Below are positions 1-9,700 of a stretch of DNA of 28,361 nt, piece after piece. Position 1 is the first letter of the stretch, and the number at the start of each line of letters is the position of its first letter. The stretch spans positions 1 to 28,361 of the forward strand of contig JALQPE010002176.1 in the NCBI GenBank assembly GCA_030407315.1, given 5' to 3'. A program made the position numbers and the translations under genes. A model generated the notes under the pieces. The model was not told the DNA's origin. It saw only the letters and a list, made by a program, of their open reading frames with translations, and made no database searches. The stretch comes from Asparagopsis taxiformis (Eukaryota; Rhodophyta; Florideophyceae; Bonnemaisoniales; Bonnemaisoniaceae).

Positions 1-229
1 AGCACCTCCGCATCTGCCAACCCGGGAGGAACTACCTTTGCCATAGCACTCTGCCGCAATTCCACATGTTTTGAGCCACTATCATGTCATCATCATGATG
101 TTCACTGTCCCTGCGAGCACGCTTGCCTCGGTCAAGCACCATCTCTCTCCGCGCCGTTCCTCCTTCCTCACTTTCTCGCTGCGGTCCCCAGTTCTGTCGC
201 CGGTCCGTCTTGCGACTACCGGACCCGGT

Positions 230-436
230 TCAATGCTGCCGGTAGACCCAGACCGCTTCTTCGCACGGGATTGTCGGGCACTCGATACAGCAGCTGCTGA
301 CCGGGTTTTCTGGAGGCCCGGAGGCTTTGGAGCTTTCTTCGCAATACGCGGCGGCATAATGAGCCTTCCCGGAAGCGATGGAAGGATTGAGTTTCACGAG
401 ATACAAAAAAGATTGCTGTATAGTGTCGGTAACCAC
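230..436 (-). other. possible cysteine-rich protein fragment
   Basis: An open stretch of about 68 codons with no ATG at its start. Near its end it shows a cluster of cysteines: one C, then C-C-x2-C-x4-C followed by an aromatic/basic tail. This recalls the zinc-binding tails of some transposases, but no family can be named. It lies just outside the inverted-repeat boundary at 541, so it could be the remnant of a neighbouring gene. The rest of 1-540 shows nothing else I can support; overlapping open frames on both strands look like composition effects. Confidence 0.18.
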
Positions 437-540
437 AACGGTCTGCGATGAACGTTTCAGGTCAGGTCAAGTACCGGAGAATACGCCAACAGCCCAGATT
501 GTATACGGTAGGCAGTCATCAACAGTATTTAATGAGGTAC

Positions 541-801
541 AATTACAGCTGTCGAGCTAGGCCGCGAGCACCCCTATGTCCGGAAGACGTCCTGATTTGA
601 ATTAAAATTTGGGCTATTCTCAAAAACATGCACATGTGAACATGTTTCTGAGATGGGGGTGTGCCGTACGGCACAATCGACCCGCTGAAATCGATGTTTT
701 TTGCATATTTTTTCTGCCCTGAATTGTAGAATTTCTGGGCTGGACAGCAATGCAACTGAGCGGGACATCCACCGGGCGTCCATTTAAACTTGGTCGTGTA
801 T
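541..801 (-). repeat. structured repeat copy 1 (left terminal inverted repeat)
   Basis: Minus-oriented copy of the window's main dispersed repeat. Reading on the minus strand it contains an inner GGACG(C/T)CCGGTGGATGTCC-type inverted motif, a CAGAAATTCTACAATTC segment, the 16-bp palindrome TGTGCCGTACGGCACA (660-675) and a hairpin with 12-nt arms and one mismatch (CTCAGAAACATG / CATGTTTTTGAG). The terminal extension to ACAGCTGT-AATT is shared only with copy 4. Confidence 0.75.
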
Positions 802-1012
802 TTTGCATCTGCACGCATAACAGCATCCAAGCAGTCAGGTTCACTGCTCGGACGAAGTGCACCGGAGTGTGAACGATTGGTTTTTGACAGGTGAGTACTG
901 CCGAATAGGTTCACCCTGACTAATGGTGGCTGGACATGCTGCATTATATGATATACTTCAACTCTGGAACGTAGCTTTATTTGTAGTCGAAATGAAAACA
1001 TCTTTCGTGACC

Positions 1013-1560
1013 CTAATTCCATGCTCTAAACGCTGTCCCATAATGAACGTAGAGCTCCTGCCTGGACGGATATCGCGGGATTGCACGTACTACAATGATC
1101 TTCGGATTTTCTAGGTCCTTCGCCTTGAGCTTCTTCCTCGTCGAACCGCTGCTGTAGTTCTCGACAAACTCGACGTTGGCCATCCGCCTGGTGTCTTCCC
1201 GCCGGAGTGTCCTCACCTCGCAAATACCGCGGGTCGTTGATGAACTGCGCCGAACAGAACGGAGCCGGAACAATCAAATTGGATGCTCGATGTTTTCGTC
1301 GTCCTCCGCTGTTGCATACAGCTTGATGGCATACATCAAGAATGTTTTCCTTCGTTATCGCCATGTGACCCTCTCCGTACGCGAACCTCATCGACTCCTT
1401 GCTCATATCAGAGTACACAACAGTTCCGTAGTATGCACATACTTCGTCGCCAACATTAAATGTCTGTTCAGCGAAGAGCCCTCTTCCTGCATTTGGATGC
1501 TTAATCAGCGATGGTCGAACGCTCAATTTTTTCGCAACACATCGTGTGCCCGCATCACGC
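1013..1560 (-). other. SET domain of the fusion protein
   Basis: The N-terminal SET half reads HPNAGRGLFAEQTFNVGDE and then AYYGTVVYSD (about 1500-1400), matching the GrGlfA...i..Ge.v..Y.G pattern. FINDPR (about 1245-1230) stands where many SET proteins have RFINHS. After a one-base frame change near 1240 the end reads NVEFVENY and then PKIIVVRAIPRYPSRQELYV, HYG (about 1185-1035), the usual post-catalytic i.v.A...I...EL...YG. The stop is TAG at 1013-1015. The lysine target cannot be told from sequence. Confidence 0.75.
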
Positions 1561-4224
1561 GAGGGTTTTCAGTTTGCAACCAGCGGCGCAGGGAACTTCC
1601 CTTGAAGGTGGCCAATAATGTACCGGTTTTTCCATGATGCTCGTGCGACGCAATCGACTCTGGGCACAGCTGCCAGAGGTACTGCCGAATATATTTCGGG
1701 AACCTCTGGTACAGGGGAAGGCCAGGTGGGGGTTCGATGATCCTGCGTTCCCTCTGCGTACGCATCGTGACAGAAGGGGACGCCAAGAACTTCTCAGCAC
1801 TCTGTTTCGCTTCTGTCGTGACCCTCATGTCAGTGTTGTTTGAAAGAATTACACGTGACATGACTGCACACAGCTTTGGAAGCGATCGTGCCACACACAT
1901 TTGTCATGTCACTGCCGACGAAACACGGTGCTCAGGCAAGCTCATAGCTGCTTTTCCCGTTGCGAAAGTGCCAGAGAATGGATCGACAACAATATCACCA
2001 GGCTGTGAATGCTGGCTGATCACTCCATCATGAGAGCGGCTCTTCTGCTCTGCACGAACTCTGACCGTAGCACCGGTTGTGCTCCTTGTTCGCCACACCA
2101 TCTCATTCGAATCGATGGCGGGCATATTGATGGTGACGTTGCACCACGCCGGGTACGTGCCGTCCATGTATCCGTGGTTCCTATAGGCCACCATCTCGCT
2201 TCCAGTCTTGAACGTCGCTTCCAGTCTTGAACGGAACACTCGCTTCCAGAAGTGGATAGCGACCTCTGCCATGTTCATGCGTTGGTACCTCTTCCGCCCC
2301 GGCATTTGATAGAGGTGCCCAGGTAGTCGGACAAACAACAGAGTACCTCGCAACGAAGAAAACTGAATTCCGAACGACGTCCTCCTCCTCCTCCTCCTCC
2401 TCATCCGCACTTTCTTCGCCACTGTGCTGCGATGCTTCGGAGTCCGAATTCATGGACGTAACCTCTTCTTCATCCGACCCGTCATCACTGGCAGCAGCAT
2501 CGGTTGGGCCTTCTGACTGCGGTCTTTGTACGTTTCCAAGTAATGGAACCATTCGTAGAACTGCAAACGGAGCAGAACACGATGCCGTGGCCACCGGGGC
2601 GCAACAGCTCGTCAAACACTTCGATGCTAGCCTGCATATCTTCTGCAGTTAGCCTGTCGTACGAAGAGTTGGAATCGTTCCTCTTACGACGAACATTGTA
2701 GGGCGGATCAGTCAGAATGAGCTGAACGTTGCCCGTGATGGGCACGTGTTCTCGGCTCTCGTCGGCACTGACCAAATCTTCGAAAGGGACGTCGTACACC
2801 CGGCAATACTGACTCATTTTCGAAAGAAAGTCCTTTGCGAGAGCCTGCCCTTCACTTTCCTGCTCTTCTGTCGCAGGGGTGACGGTGACGGGGGAGACGA
2901 CGGCCCTTGGGCAGTAAGACTGGTCCTCCCAGGTCCAAGTTGAAGCCTGGTTGTGTGTCTTGTCGACGGAACCAAACCTCTCCCTCCTGTGTTGCGACGA
3001 GTGGAGTGTCATCAACCGGCTTGGGGACCTTTTCTGCGTCCGCGGCTTGTGGTGCCGGGCGGAGGACAGCCATAACGTCTTCGTCGAGGGTGTCAAAGTA
3101 CGCTGGCAGCTTGTCCGGATTTCCGCTTGACAAGTATATTTCCAGCGCCCCCCAGGGTCGGACTCCGGCCAGGTGTACAGGTCCGGGTTGACGATAAGAA
3201 ACTGCAACCGGTCGAAGAACTTCCTCACAAGGTCCCTAAATGCACTGTGCTGCGCACTGGTTCTTGTCTCTACTTTTCCACCATATCATCAGGATGAGAT
3301 AGGGGAGCTTTGTCGTGGTAAGATCTAGCTTCTGCTCCATCGGTGCGAATAGACCTTCATCGAGCACGTCAAACCAATGCTCACTGCTGTCGAAAATGAT
3401 GTACGGCGCCATCAACTCTTCGAAGCTGGAAAACTTTGCGGCGAAGGCCACATCGGTCCAAGCATGGTATAAAACTTGAACCACGTAACAAGCTCGATTA
3501 GTGCTTTTCCGATGGGCTGGGACGCGTGCGGCTTTCGTTCCCCTCTCGGCCGCGCGTCGCCTATTCGGCGACGCGGCAGGTTCTTGTTGTGATTTCGGAT
3601 GATAGACAACGCTTGGAATACATCAATACCTCGAACGTTTCCGGTGGAGCAAGAACGAAGGCGCTTGGTTCCCCGCGCTGCGGCGCCTGTAGTGGCGAAG
3701 GAAGCATGTTACATCCAATAAGGAAGGTCTGCGGCACGATCCCAGAAAGGATGCAGTGCTCAACCCATTGCCCGATACGCTCATCCTGTCTTGAAAACTC
3801 GGCAATCGGTAATGCCTGACGAACAATCTGCTTGGCTCGCTCAACGTTCATCTCTGCCATGACGATTTCGGCAACATCCGCCTCGACTCCAGCATTCTTC
3901 GAACGACCGCTGAAGGCCATGCTGAGTCGACCTTGCAGCGCCGCAAATTGTTCTTCCGTGCCCTGCGCAACCCAAGCGCCAAGGTCCGCGTATGTGAAAC
4001 CCTCCCGGCTTGTCCGTCAAGTCTGCGAACTTGAGTGGGCGAATAAATCCAGCAAGAGGCGGAGGAAGTCTTTGCCAGCGAGAGTAGTTTCGCGGGCGGC
4101 GCGACCTACGTTTCGACGTGTACCCATGTCACGAATCCTCCCAAGGGCTAGCGGGTTCGCGCAGAATTGGCACGGTTGCGTCGTCAACGATCGGATTGCT
4201 GTTGCGCCTGCGCTTATTCGTCAT
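1013..4224 (-). CDS. DNA amino-methyltransferase (beta class) fused to SET domain; frameshifted
   Basis: Predicted multidomain protein of about 1,070 residues, acting on DNA and probably on chromatin. I place the start at the ATG at 4224 (A at -3), whose product begins MTNKRRRNS. In order come an N-terminal part of unknown function (4224-2850), a methyltransferase catalytic motif DPPY (2698-2709), an acidic tract from a CTC repeat (2385-2402), the AdoMet-site motif DPFSG (near 1970-1984), and a C-terminal SET domain (1560-1013). DPPY before DPFSG is the beta arrangement of N6-adenine/N4-cytosine DNA methyltransferases; DPPY favours adenine. SET domains methylate protein lysines. No introns are needed, but about ten one-base frame changes break the reading frame, for example at the T6 run 1527-1532. 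Either the gene is decayed or the assembly carries indels. That it is one polypeptide is inferred from continuity of the domains. Confidence 0.7.
1880..2840 (-). other. DNA methyltransferase domain of the fusion protein
   Basis: Minus-strand reading gives LILTDPPYN at about 2720-2695, followed by a loop and a helix with RPGGHGIVFCS typical of the strand after motif IV. A probable target-recognition stretch with aromatic residues (FYEWFHYLETY) lies at about 2560-2530. After an acidic insert the AdoMet-binding half follows: GDIVVDPFSGTFATGKA (about 1995-1949), then HRVFVGSD after a frame change near 1915. The usual FxGxG of motif I is here F-S-G-T-F. DAM-like methyltransferases are known from DIRS-type retroelements, but no reverse transcriptase or tyrosine recombinase is visible beside this one. 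Confidence 0.75.
2385..2402. repeat. CTC trinucleotide microsatellite within coding region
   Basis: Six CTC units on the plus strand encode a run of glutamates in the methyltransferase-SET gene, extending an acidic, disordered segment between the two halves of the methyltransferase. It is a likely site of length change. Confidence 0.85.
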
Positions 4225-4428
4225 AATGGAATGAGTGGAAATTCGGTACAGGATGGCGACCGCTCGGCGAGACAGTCAAATTTGACGACGTATCTCGTGA
4301 CGTTTGCACTCTTTCGTGAGGAACACTGGTTGATATCGAACGGAACAGAGTATACGGGTACACAGCACTGGAAAGGTCTTGAACCCGTAACCGGTGTAGG
4401 TAATAAGTTGTGACGGATACGTGGTAGA

Positions 4429-4551
4429 GAAAATTTTAAAAAGATTGTGATTCCCTGTCTTTGAGTGTTGTACTGCACGGCCGCCATGGCGGCTGTGACT
4501 GCAGTCACATAGGTTGTCACAGGTGCATCACGCTTACCAGGTGAGCGACAT
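4429..4551 (-). promoter_or_regulatory. upstream region of the methyltransferase-SET gene
   Basis: About 200 bp upstream of the ATG at 4224 lies an A/T-rich stretch (TTTTTAAAATTTT on the minus strand, 4430-4445), the only TATA-like sequence between the gene and repeat copy 2. A promoter here is plausible, but nothing else marks it. Confidence 0.2.
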
Positions 4552-4753
4552 CCGGACGGCCACTGGACATGGGGATGTCCAGCTCAGATGCATTGCTGGC
4601 CAGACCAGAAATTCTACAATTTCGGGCAGAAAAAATATTGCAAAAAACATCGATTTGGGCGGTCGATTGTGCCGTACGGCACATCCCCATCTCAAAAACA
4701 TGTTCACATGTGCATGTTTTTGAGAATAGCCCAAATTTTAATTCAAATCAGGA
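4552..4753 (+). repeat. structured repeat copy 2
   Basis: Plus-oriented copy with all core parts: the GGACATGGGGATGTCC inverted motif, CAGAAATTCTACAATTTCGG, the 16-bp palindrome (4668-4683), and the CTCAAAAACATG / CATGTTTTTGAG hairpin. It ends in AAATTTTAATTCAAATCAGG. It lacks the terminal ACAGCTGT extension of copies 1 and 4. Confidence 0.85.
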
Positions 4754-4777
4754 TGCAGATATTCGTCTCTAGCATTG

Positions 4778-4975
4778 TCAGAACACATTCGTATAAACAC
4801 ATTTGGAGAACCTGAGCCCAGAGCTATCGGTTTTGGCGGGAGCTAAGCCATATCTCATATAATCAGTAACTACTTCCCGCCAGCTGAGTGGTGGAACCCC
4901 TGCTATTTCTACCAACGAGACATACGGGGTGTCAACTCGGCAATCGTATATGATTTGGGTGCTAAATTTATTCAA
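4778..4975 (-). other. short open frame, possible protein fragment
   Basis: About 65 codons without an ATG start, ending in a stop at 4778. The translation has ordinary amino-acid balance (for example VPPLSWREVVTDYMRYG), unlike the repeat-derived frames nearby. No family is recognised. It may be an exon remnant or chance. Confidence 0.18.
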
Positions 4976-5046
4976 GAGACGAATGGGCTTCGAAAGGAGC
5001 CCAGCAACGTCTTCTTGTGATCCATGGGTATAGGACTACTCTATTC

Positions 5047-5335
5047 TTCTCCAGGCTTCCACCATAGCCTCCTCATCCACCTCCGTTAATGGAAAGAATA
5101 TCCGAACCGCACCTCAACATGCTTTTCTTCTCATCCATGGGTACTGACATCTCACATGTTCTCCAGGCTTCCACCATAGCCTCCTCCACCTCCGTTATGG
5201 AAAGAATATCCGAACCGCCTGAACACGTGTTTCTTCTCATCCATGGGTACTGACATCTCACATGTTCTCAACATGTGAGATGTCAGTACCGGAGAAGTTC
5301 TCCAGGCTTCCTCCGTCCACCTCCTCCACCTCCGT
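5047..5335 (+). repeat. 112-bp tandem repeat, about 2.3 units
   Basis: Units start with TTCTCCAGGCTTCCACCATA at 5047 and 5159, giving a 112-bp period. Each contains CCTCC(A)CCTCCGTTA, GGAAAGAATATCCGAACCGC and CATCCATGGGTACTGACATC. A partial third unit starts at 5298 after the hairpin insertion. Small indels distinguish the units. Confidence 0.85.
5246..5290. repeat. perfect 21-bp inverted repeat with 3-nt loop
   Basis: GGTACTGACATCTCACATGT-T (5246-5266) is followed by CTC and then its exact complement (5270-5290). The left arm is the normal end of the 112-bp repeat unit; the right arm is the same sequence turned round. It is therefore a fold-back of the tandem unit at its edge. Confidence 0.9.
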
Positions 5336-5547
5336 CTGTGGGAATCAACACAACATCACCACTGCGTCTTACCTCACATCCACATCTCTCCGGGATGAAA
5401 CGGACGACGACATAGGGTTTGTAGACGTTTAGAATCTTGTTAGAAAAAAGTAAACGAAAGAGAACTTCTCTTTCATTGAATGATATCTCGTCCCTATCGC
5501 AATATGTTCCATTTTCATTTTCTCGGGCTGCACACCCATCATGGGTG

Positions 5548-5640
5548 ATCAAGGCCTGGATCGAACCCTCCGAGGGTCTTCGATGGATAGGACAGATAGT
5601 GGAAGGCTTTTAAGCCTGTGACCAAGCGGCTATTGATTGG
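5548..5640 (-). other. tRNA-like segment (possible tRNA-derived SINE head)
   Basis: On the minus strand, TAGCCGCTTGGTCACAGGC (5632-5614) resembles the A-box/D-arm of Leu/Ser-type tRNAs. GGGTTCGATCC (5568-5558) matches a B-box. The stems do not pair properly, so this is not a working tRNA. The B-box surroundings (GGTTCGATCCAGGCCTTG) resemble the B-box-like piece in the 11264 repeat linker. Confidence 0.3.
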
Positions 5641-5857
5641 TTGGAGGAAGGAAATTACAGAGGAAATATAGCTGAGTACGGTTTCGCGATAGCTGTTAGG
5701 TTAAATCAAATATGTTTTTCGATTATTTTTCGTACGGAAATGCCTTGAAAAGACGATGCTTTATCGTTCTCTTGAGGGAGTCCGTTGCATTGCACTCAAT
5801 TCGAGAGCATCGTCATGGAGAGGATTCTTTCTGCTTGTTAGAATCGGTTTAGAGCAG

Positions 5858-6203
5858 ATGCTATTGCATTACTGGCCAGCCCAGAATTGTAGAATTTCGG
5901 GCAGCAAAAATATGTAAAAAACCTTGATTTCAGCGGGTCGATTGTGCCGTACGGCACACCCCCATCTCAAAAACATGTTCACATGTGCATGTTTTTGAGA
6001 ATAGCCCAAATTTAATTCAAATCAAGGTGTCTAATTTGGCCACAACGGCCCCAAGCACCGGCCGCCGCCCGAGTGGGGTCATCACTGGCTTCTGTAAGCA
6101 CTAACTGTAGGCTAAATGGCGCTACGACGGGTCGATTTCAGGCTCAACCACGTCAGGGACAGGTCTGGTCCTTGTTCCATCATGGTCCCGCCTCACTCCT
6201 CAT
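5858..6203 (+). repeat. structured repeat copy 3 plus linker
   Basis: The core repeat lacks its first part and begins near the TTGCATTACTGGCCAGC segment. The 16-bp palindrome lies at 5943-5958 and the hairpin directly after it. The linker from about 6029 (GTGTCTAATTTGGCCACAAC onward) is the same linker that separates copies 5-8, showing that copies 3 and 4 are a short tandem pair of the array type. Region 5640-5857 is unannotated A/T-rich DNA in which I see nothing. Confidence 0.8.
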
Positions 6204-6474
6204 CACGACCACCCTGAAATGGACGTCCGGTGGATGTCCAAGTCTCAGATGCACTGCTGGCCAGCCCAGAAATTCTAAAATTTCGGGCACAAAAATCTTG
6301 CAAATCAACGATTTGGCGGGTCGATTGTGCCGTACGGCACACCCCCATCTCAAAACATGTTCACATGTGCATGTTTTTGAGAATAGCCCAAATTTTAACT
6401 CAAATCAGGGTGTTCCCCGGATAAAGGGGTGCTCGCAGCCGCCCCAAAAGCCGCCTAGCTTGACAGCTGTAATT
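6204..6474 (+). repeat. structured repeat copy 4 (right terminal inverted repeat)
   Basis: Contains GGACGTCCGGTGGATGTCC, the 16-bp palindrome (6326-6341) and the hairpin. It then carries the terminal extension GGGGTGCTCGC...CCTAGCTTGACAGCTGT-AATT, matching in inverse the left end at 541. A 13-bp insertion in the extension separates it from copy 1. Confidence 0.75.
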
Positions 6475-6751
6475 TTAACACATTACACATCAAGGACACT
6501 GCCTGCTTCACGCCACCTCGTCAGGTTTCGAGAGCCCGACTCGGGCCCGTTCCGAACGGACACTCACATCTCGATTGCCTCTCTTGCATTCCAGCGGTCA
6601 CGATAGGTGTGTACCTAACAAAATTTCGGTTGTATTGTGTTATTATTTCCAGCGATTGGCGTTCACGACCATTCTTCAACGTGAAACATACCATCCACAT
6701 CACTCGAATACGTCAACGTCAACCATCTCTTTTCCTTTCAACTCAACAACC
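6475..6751 (+). promoter_or_regulatory. promoter/leader of the ParB-dioxygenase gene
   Basis: Between the repeat end and the ATG is single-copy DNA that becomes pyrimidine-rich (CATCTCTTTTCCTTTCAACT) and ends ACAACC before ATGG, a good eukaryotic start context. A 46-nt GT...AG stretch at 6607-6652, with CTAAC inside and TTTCCAG at its end, could be a leader intron. No clear TATA box is present. Confidence 0.35.
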
Positions 6752-9700
6752 ATGGCGGATACGCATTTCAGCAGTTTGTTTTCAACGGTTTGCGGCGATC
6801 AAGTGAGCGCGTCAGCGGAGTCGCGCGGACTCAAGCGCGGCGGGTCGATGTCATTTGTTTGCGGACGTGGACGGTGCGGCTGTGCATATTGGGACGGCTT
6901 CGGTGAGCACTGCTGGTGGCGATGTTGGCCTTCCGCGCACGCTGCACAACCACAAGCTGCCGGAAACCGACGAGGCGGACTATATCGTCGTGCGCAACAT
7001 TGCGACTAAGGACAAGTTCAAGGACCTCCCGTTCCCGTACATGTTTGATGGCGCCGAGGGACCGCCGGAGACGATGGGTGGAGCATACGCCGCGGCGTTT
7101 TACCCTTGGATACTCGGATGATGCGCCCCGCTGCGGAGGATGGCCCTAGCGACATTCGTACCCCTGCTGCAGCGTCAAACTTCAACGCAGCGACGAACCA
7201 GGCCAGCTCGGGACGGATGCCCAGTACCGGTCCAGCAGGCGAAATCACTGGTTCGGGGGTACGAAGCATCCAGCACGCTCCATCCCGGTTTCGGGAGGCA
7301 CGAAGCGCCCTGCTCGCTCTGCAAGACCCTCAGTGGAGGCACGAAGCACCCTGCTCGCTCCAACGTCACCGAAGCTACTACGCAGGACGTAACCGAGGTG
7401 GACGACGAACCGGAGGTGGCGGAGAGCATTCGTGAGCAGCAGGGGACGCAAATTACGGTGCCCAAGTTTGTGACGTCGGATTACGTCGGAGAAGGAGCGA
7501 CTGTGTTGGTGAGGCAGCTAGTGGAACCGGCCGTGACCCTTCGGGATGTGAAAGAAGACCACGTGGAGGACCTGCGCAACAATATGTTGGCTGTGGGGTA
7601 TGTGAGCTCTTCGCGTATCACTGTGACGGTGCTGAGGTCGCAGAACACGCATCTGTCCGCCGACACGCGTCTGTTCCAGAATGGCAAATTCCATGCCAAT
7701 GCGAACGTGACCGTGATCGACGGACTGCATCGTCTCAATGCTATGCATAGCATTGCGGATGACTTCACGCGCCTCACCCGTATGCACAGAACCAACTGCC
7801 ACAGGACGCAAAACCGCTTGCGCTGGGTTACTCAGCCTCTGGATGTGTACTACCTTCGCCGCAAGGACGACAGTGATCTTCAGCCTCATGAGATCATCCA
7901 CAAGAGTGCAGAGTCGAACCATACGACTGGGACGCAACTGACGGAGCGCTCCCTGGTTCGAATCTTGTCGTCCATCCAGCAGTTCATCCGTACGATTGCT
8001 GTTGCAAATAACGTGGAAACGCTGGCGACTTGCGTGAGTCTGATGTCATCCGAACATTGTTCGAGGCGCAGTTCATGGGGATGATGAATTCAACGAACAC
8101 GGCCCGGCGGTGGACGCGTTTGGCTATAGCAACGCTGAAGCATCCTGTTCTCGACGAAGTGTTGCGTGAGCTGAACAATTCTGAGCGCCGCAAACGAGAT
8201 TGGGATAACGCACCTGGACCACAGATAGTGCGCGAGTTGCTGGAAGAAAACTTTGTCTTCGTCTTGCGTGGTCTTTCGGAGTACTTGAACCCTGCTCATG
8301 GTGGACGTCCGGATGGACGCTTTGACGTGAACGACTTCTATACATACGTCCGTCGCGTGACTGCAATAGCAAATTCTCTGTACGCTGCGTATGGGCGCCC
8401 AAAGAGTATTATGCGCAAGTCATTTCTGAGCACAGAGATGGCAATTGGGTCGGTTAAGCAGCCGAAGGAGTTGCAATGGCATCTCACCAATGCCATTGCA
8501 ATGTATAGAGGGGACGACCGGAGCAGTGAGGTTCGAATGCGACGGGAGAACCACGCGTTTTACAGGATTTGGAAACGAACTTGAAAGAGTTTTTCAATCC
8601 GACATTGAAGAAGAAGACTAAGGCTCGACGCAAACGCCGCCCTTCTGCTGCCAATGTGAGACTCACTCACAAGAAGCAGCGGAATGTCGAACATGAGCCT
8701 GCTTCGCATGGCATCCGCCGCCGTTCACAGCGACTTCGCTCGACGGGGAGCACACGCCTCGAGGAAGAAGAGCCGGTTGTGGTACAACAATCCGCCGGGG
8801 AAGAAGAGCAGGCCGTTGTTGATAAACCCACTGATCAACAACAAGCCACTGCTTCCGGTGATGAGGTTGACGAAGACTCCGACCTCCGCCCGTTCCCCGA
8901 TTCTGCCGTTGAGATTGTCCCCCAAGATACCAACGTGCTGGTGCGACTCCCTCCAACCAAGAATCTGTCCATACCGCTTCGGACGAGGAAGACAAAAACG
9001 GTGCAGACGAGGGCCAAGTCAAAGCAAGGGGGTCCGCGACGTGACAATTACATTAACTGTTCCGGAAGGAGTGGAAGTCGATGAAGACGGTTACATCGTT
9101 CGTGACTCTCCATCTGAACACGACCTCCTGTTCGACGACCGTATGCCATCTCTTCCTGACGATTTCGAAGTCAAAGACCGAGCCGAAGGGCATCATCTGG
9201 CGCAGCGTCCCGCGGACGTCATCGCATCGGTGAGGGTTGGCTGTCTGCCCCCGATTGAGCTCAGGTTGTTATTGGAGAGTGTGGAAATCGATGAGGAGGG
9301 CAGAGAGGTGAGGTATTTGAAGCAAGTGGCGATGGACCCTGTGTTTGAGGGGCTGCATATTCCGGAACAACATCGGGCTCGTCATCTTGTTTTCGAGATC
9401 GAGACCATCTATCCGATGTTTTTCGCAGCGTGGAAGATGGCTGCCAAGGCGATGTGTGAGCCTACATCGACGTTTCTACCCTCGAGGCTGGACTTCGCCC
9501 AGGTTGCGCGAATGTCTACAAGCTGGAAGGATTCGTATGAGGCCGGCACTGGTATGGCGTACTTCCACAATTGCCGAACGGAAATCAACGAGCGAGGGTA
9601 TACGGTGATGCACAATTTCGCGGATGTAAGCTACCTCGATGCGTCGGACAAGTTCCCATTTGACTTGGGTCTCATGGAAGAAATTCCTAACCAGGAATTG

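Larger units (their letters stand above)
541..6474. mobile_element. candidate 5.9-kb TIR element carrying the methyltransferase-SET gene
   Basis: The left edge (541-801) is a minus-strand copy and the right edge (6204-6474) a plus-strand copy of the same structured repeat. Homology runs through the core to the very ends. Both share GGGGTGCTCGC, then CCTAGCT(C/T)GACAGCTGT, then AATT. AATT flanks both ends and is either a 4-bp target duplication or the last bases of the inverted repeat; because it is its own complement the sequence cannot decide. Two further plus-strand copies lie inside the right arm. No transposase or recombinase is visible, so the element is non-autonomous or moves by an unrecognised enzyme. 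An alternative is that the repeats are an independent family that happens to flank the gene. Confidence 0.5.

Noticed and set aside
1013..4224. a DIRS-type retrotransposon
   Set aside because: DIRS elements pair a DAM-like methyltransferase with reverse transcriptase, RNase H and tyrosine recombinase. None of these is found beside this gene.
5283..5552. 89-codon minus-strand frame
   Set aside because: It starts at TTG, ends in a Gly run from the CCTCC repeat and overlaps the tandem repeat. There is too little to call it a gene.
6073..6606. 177-codon plus-strand frame
   Set aside because: It runs through repeat copies 3 and 4, including the hairpin and palindrome; the same peptides (HVHMCMFLRIAQIL) appear in every copy.
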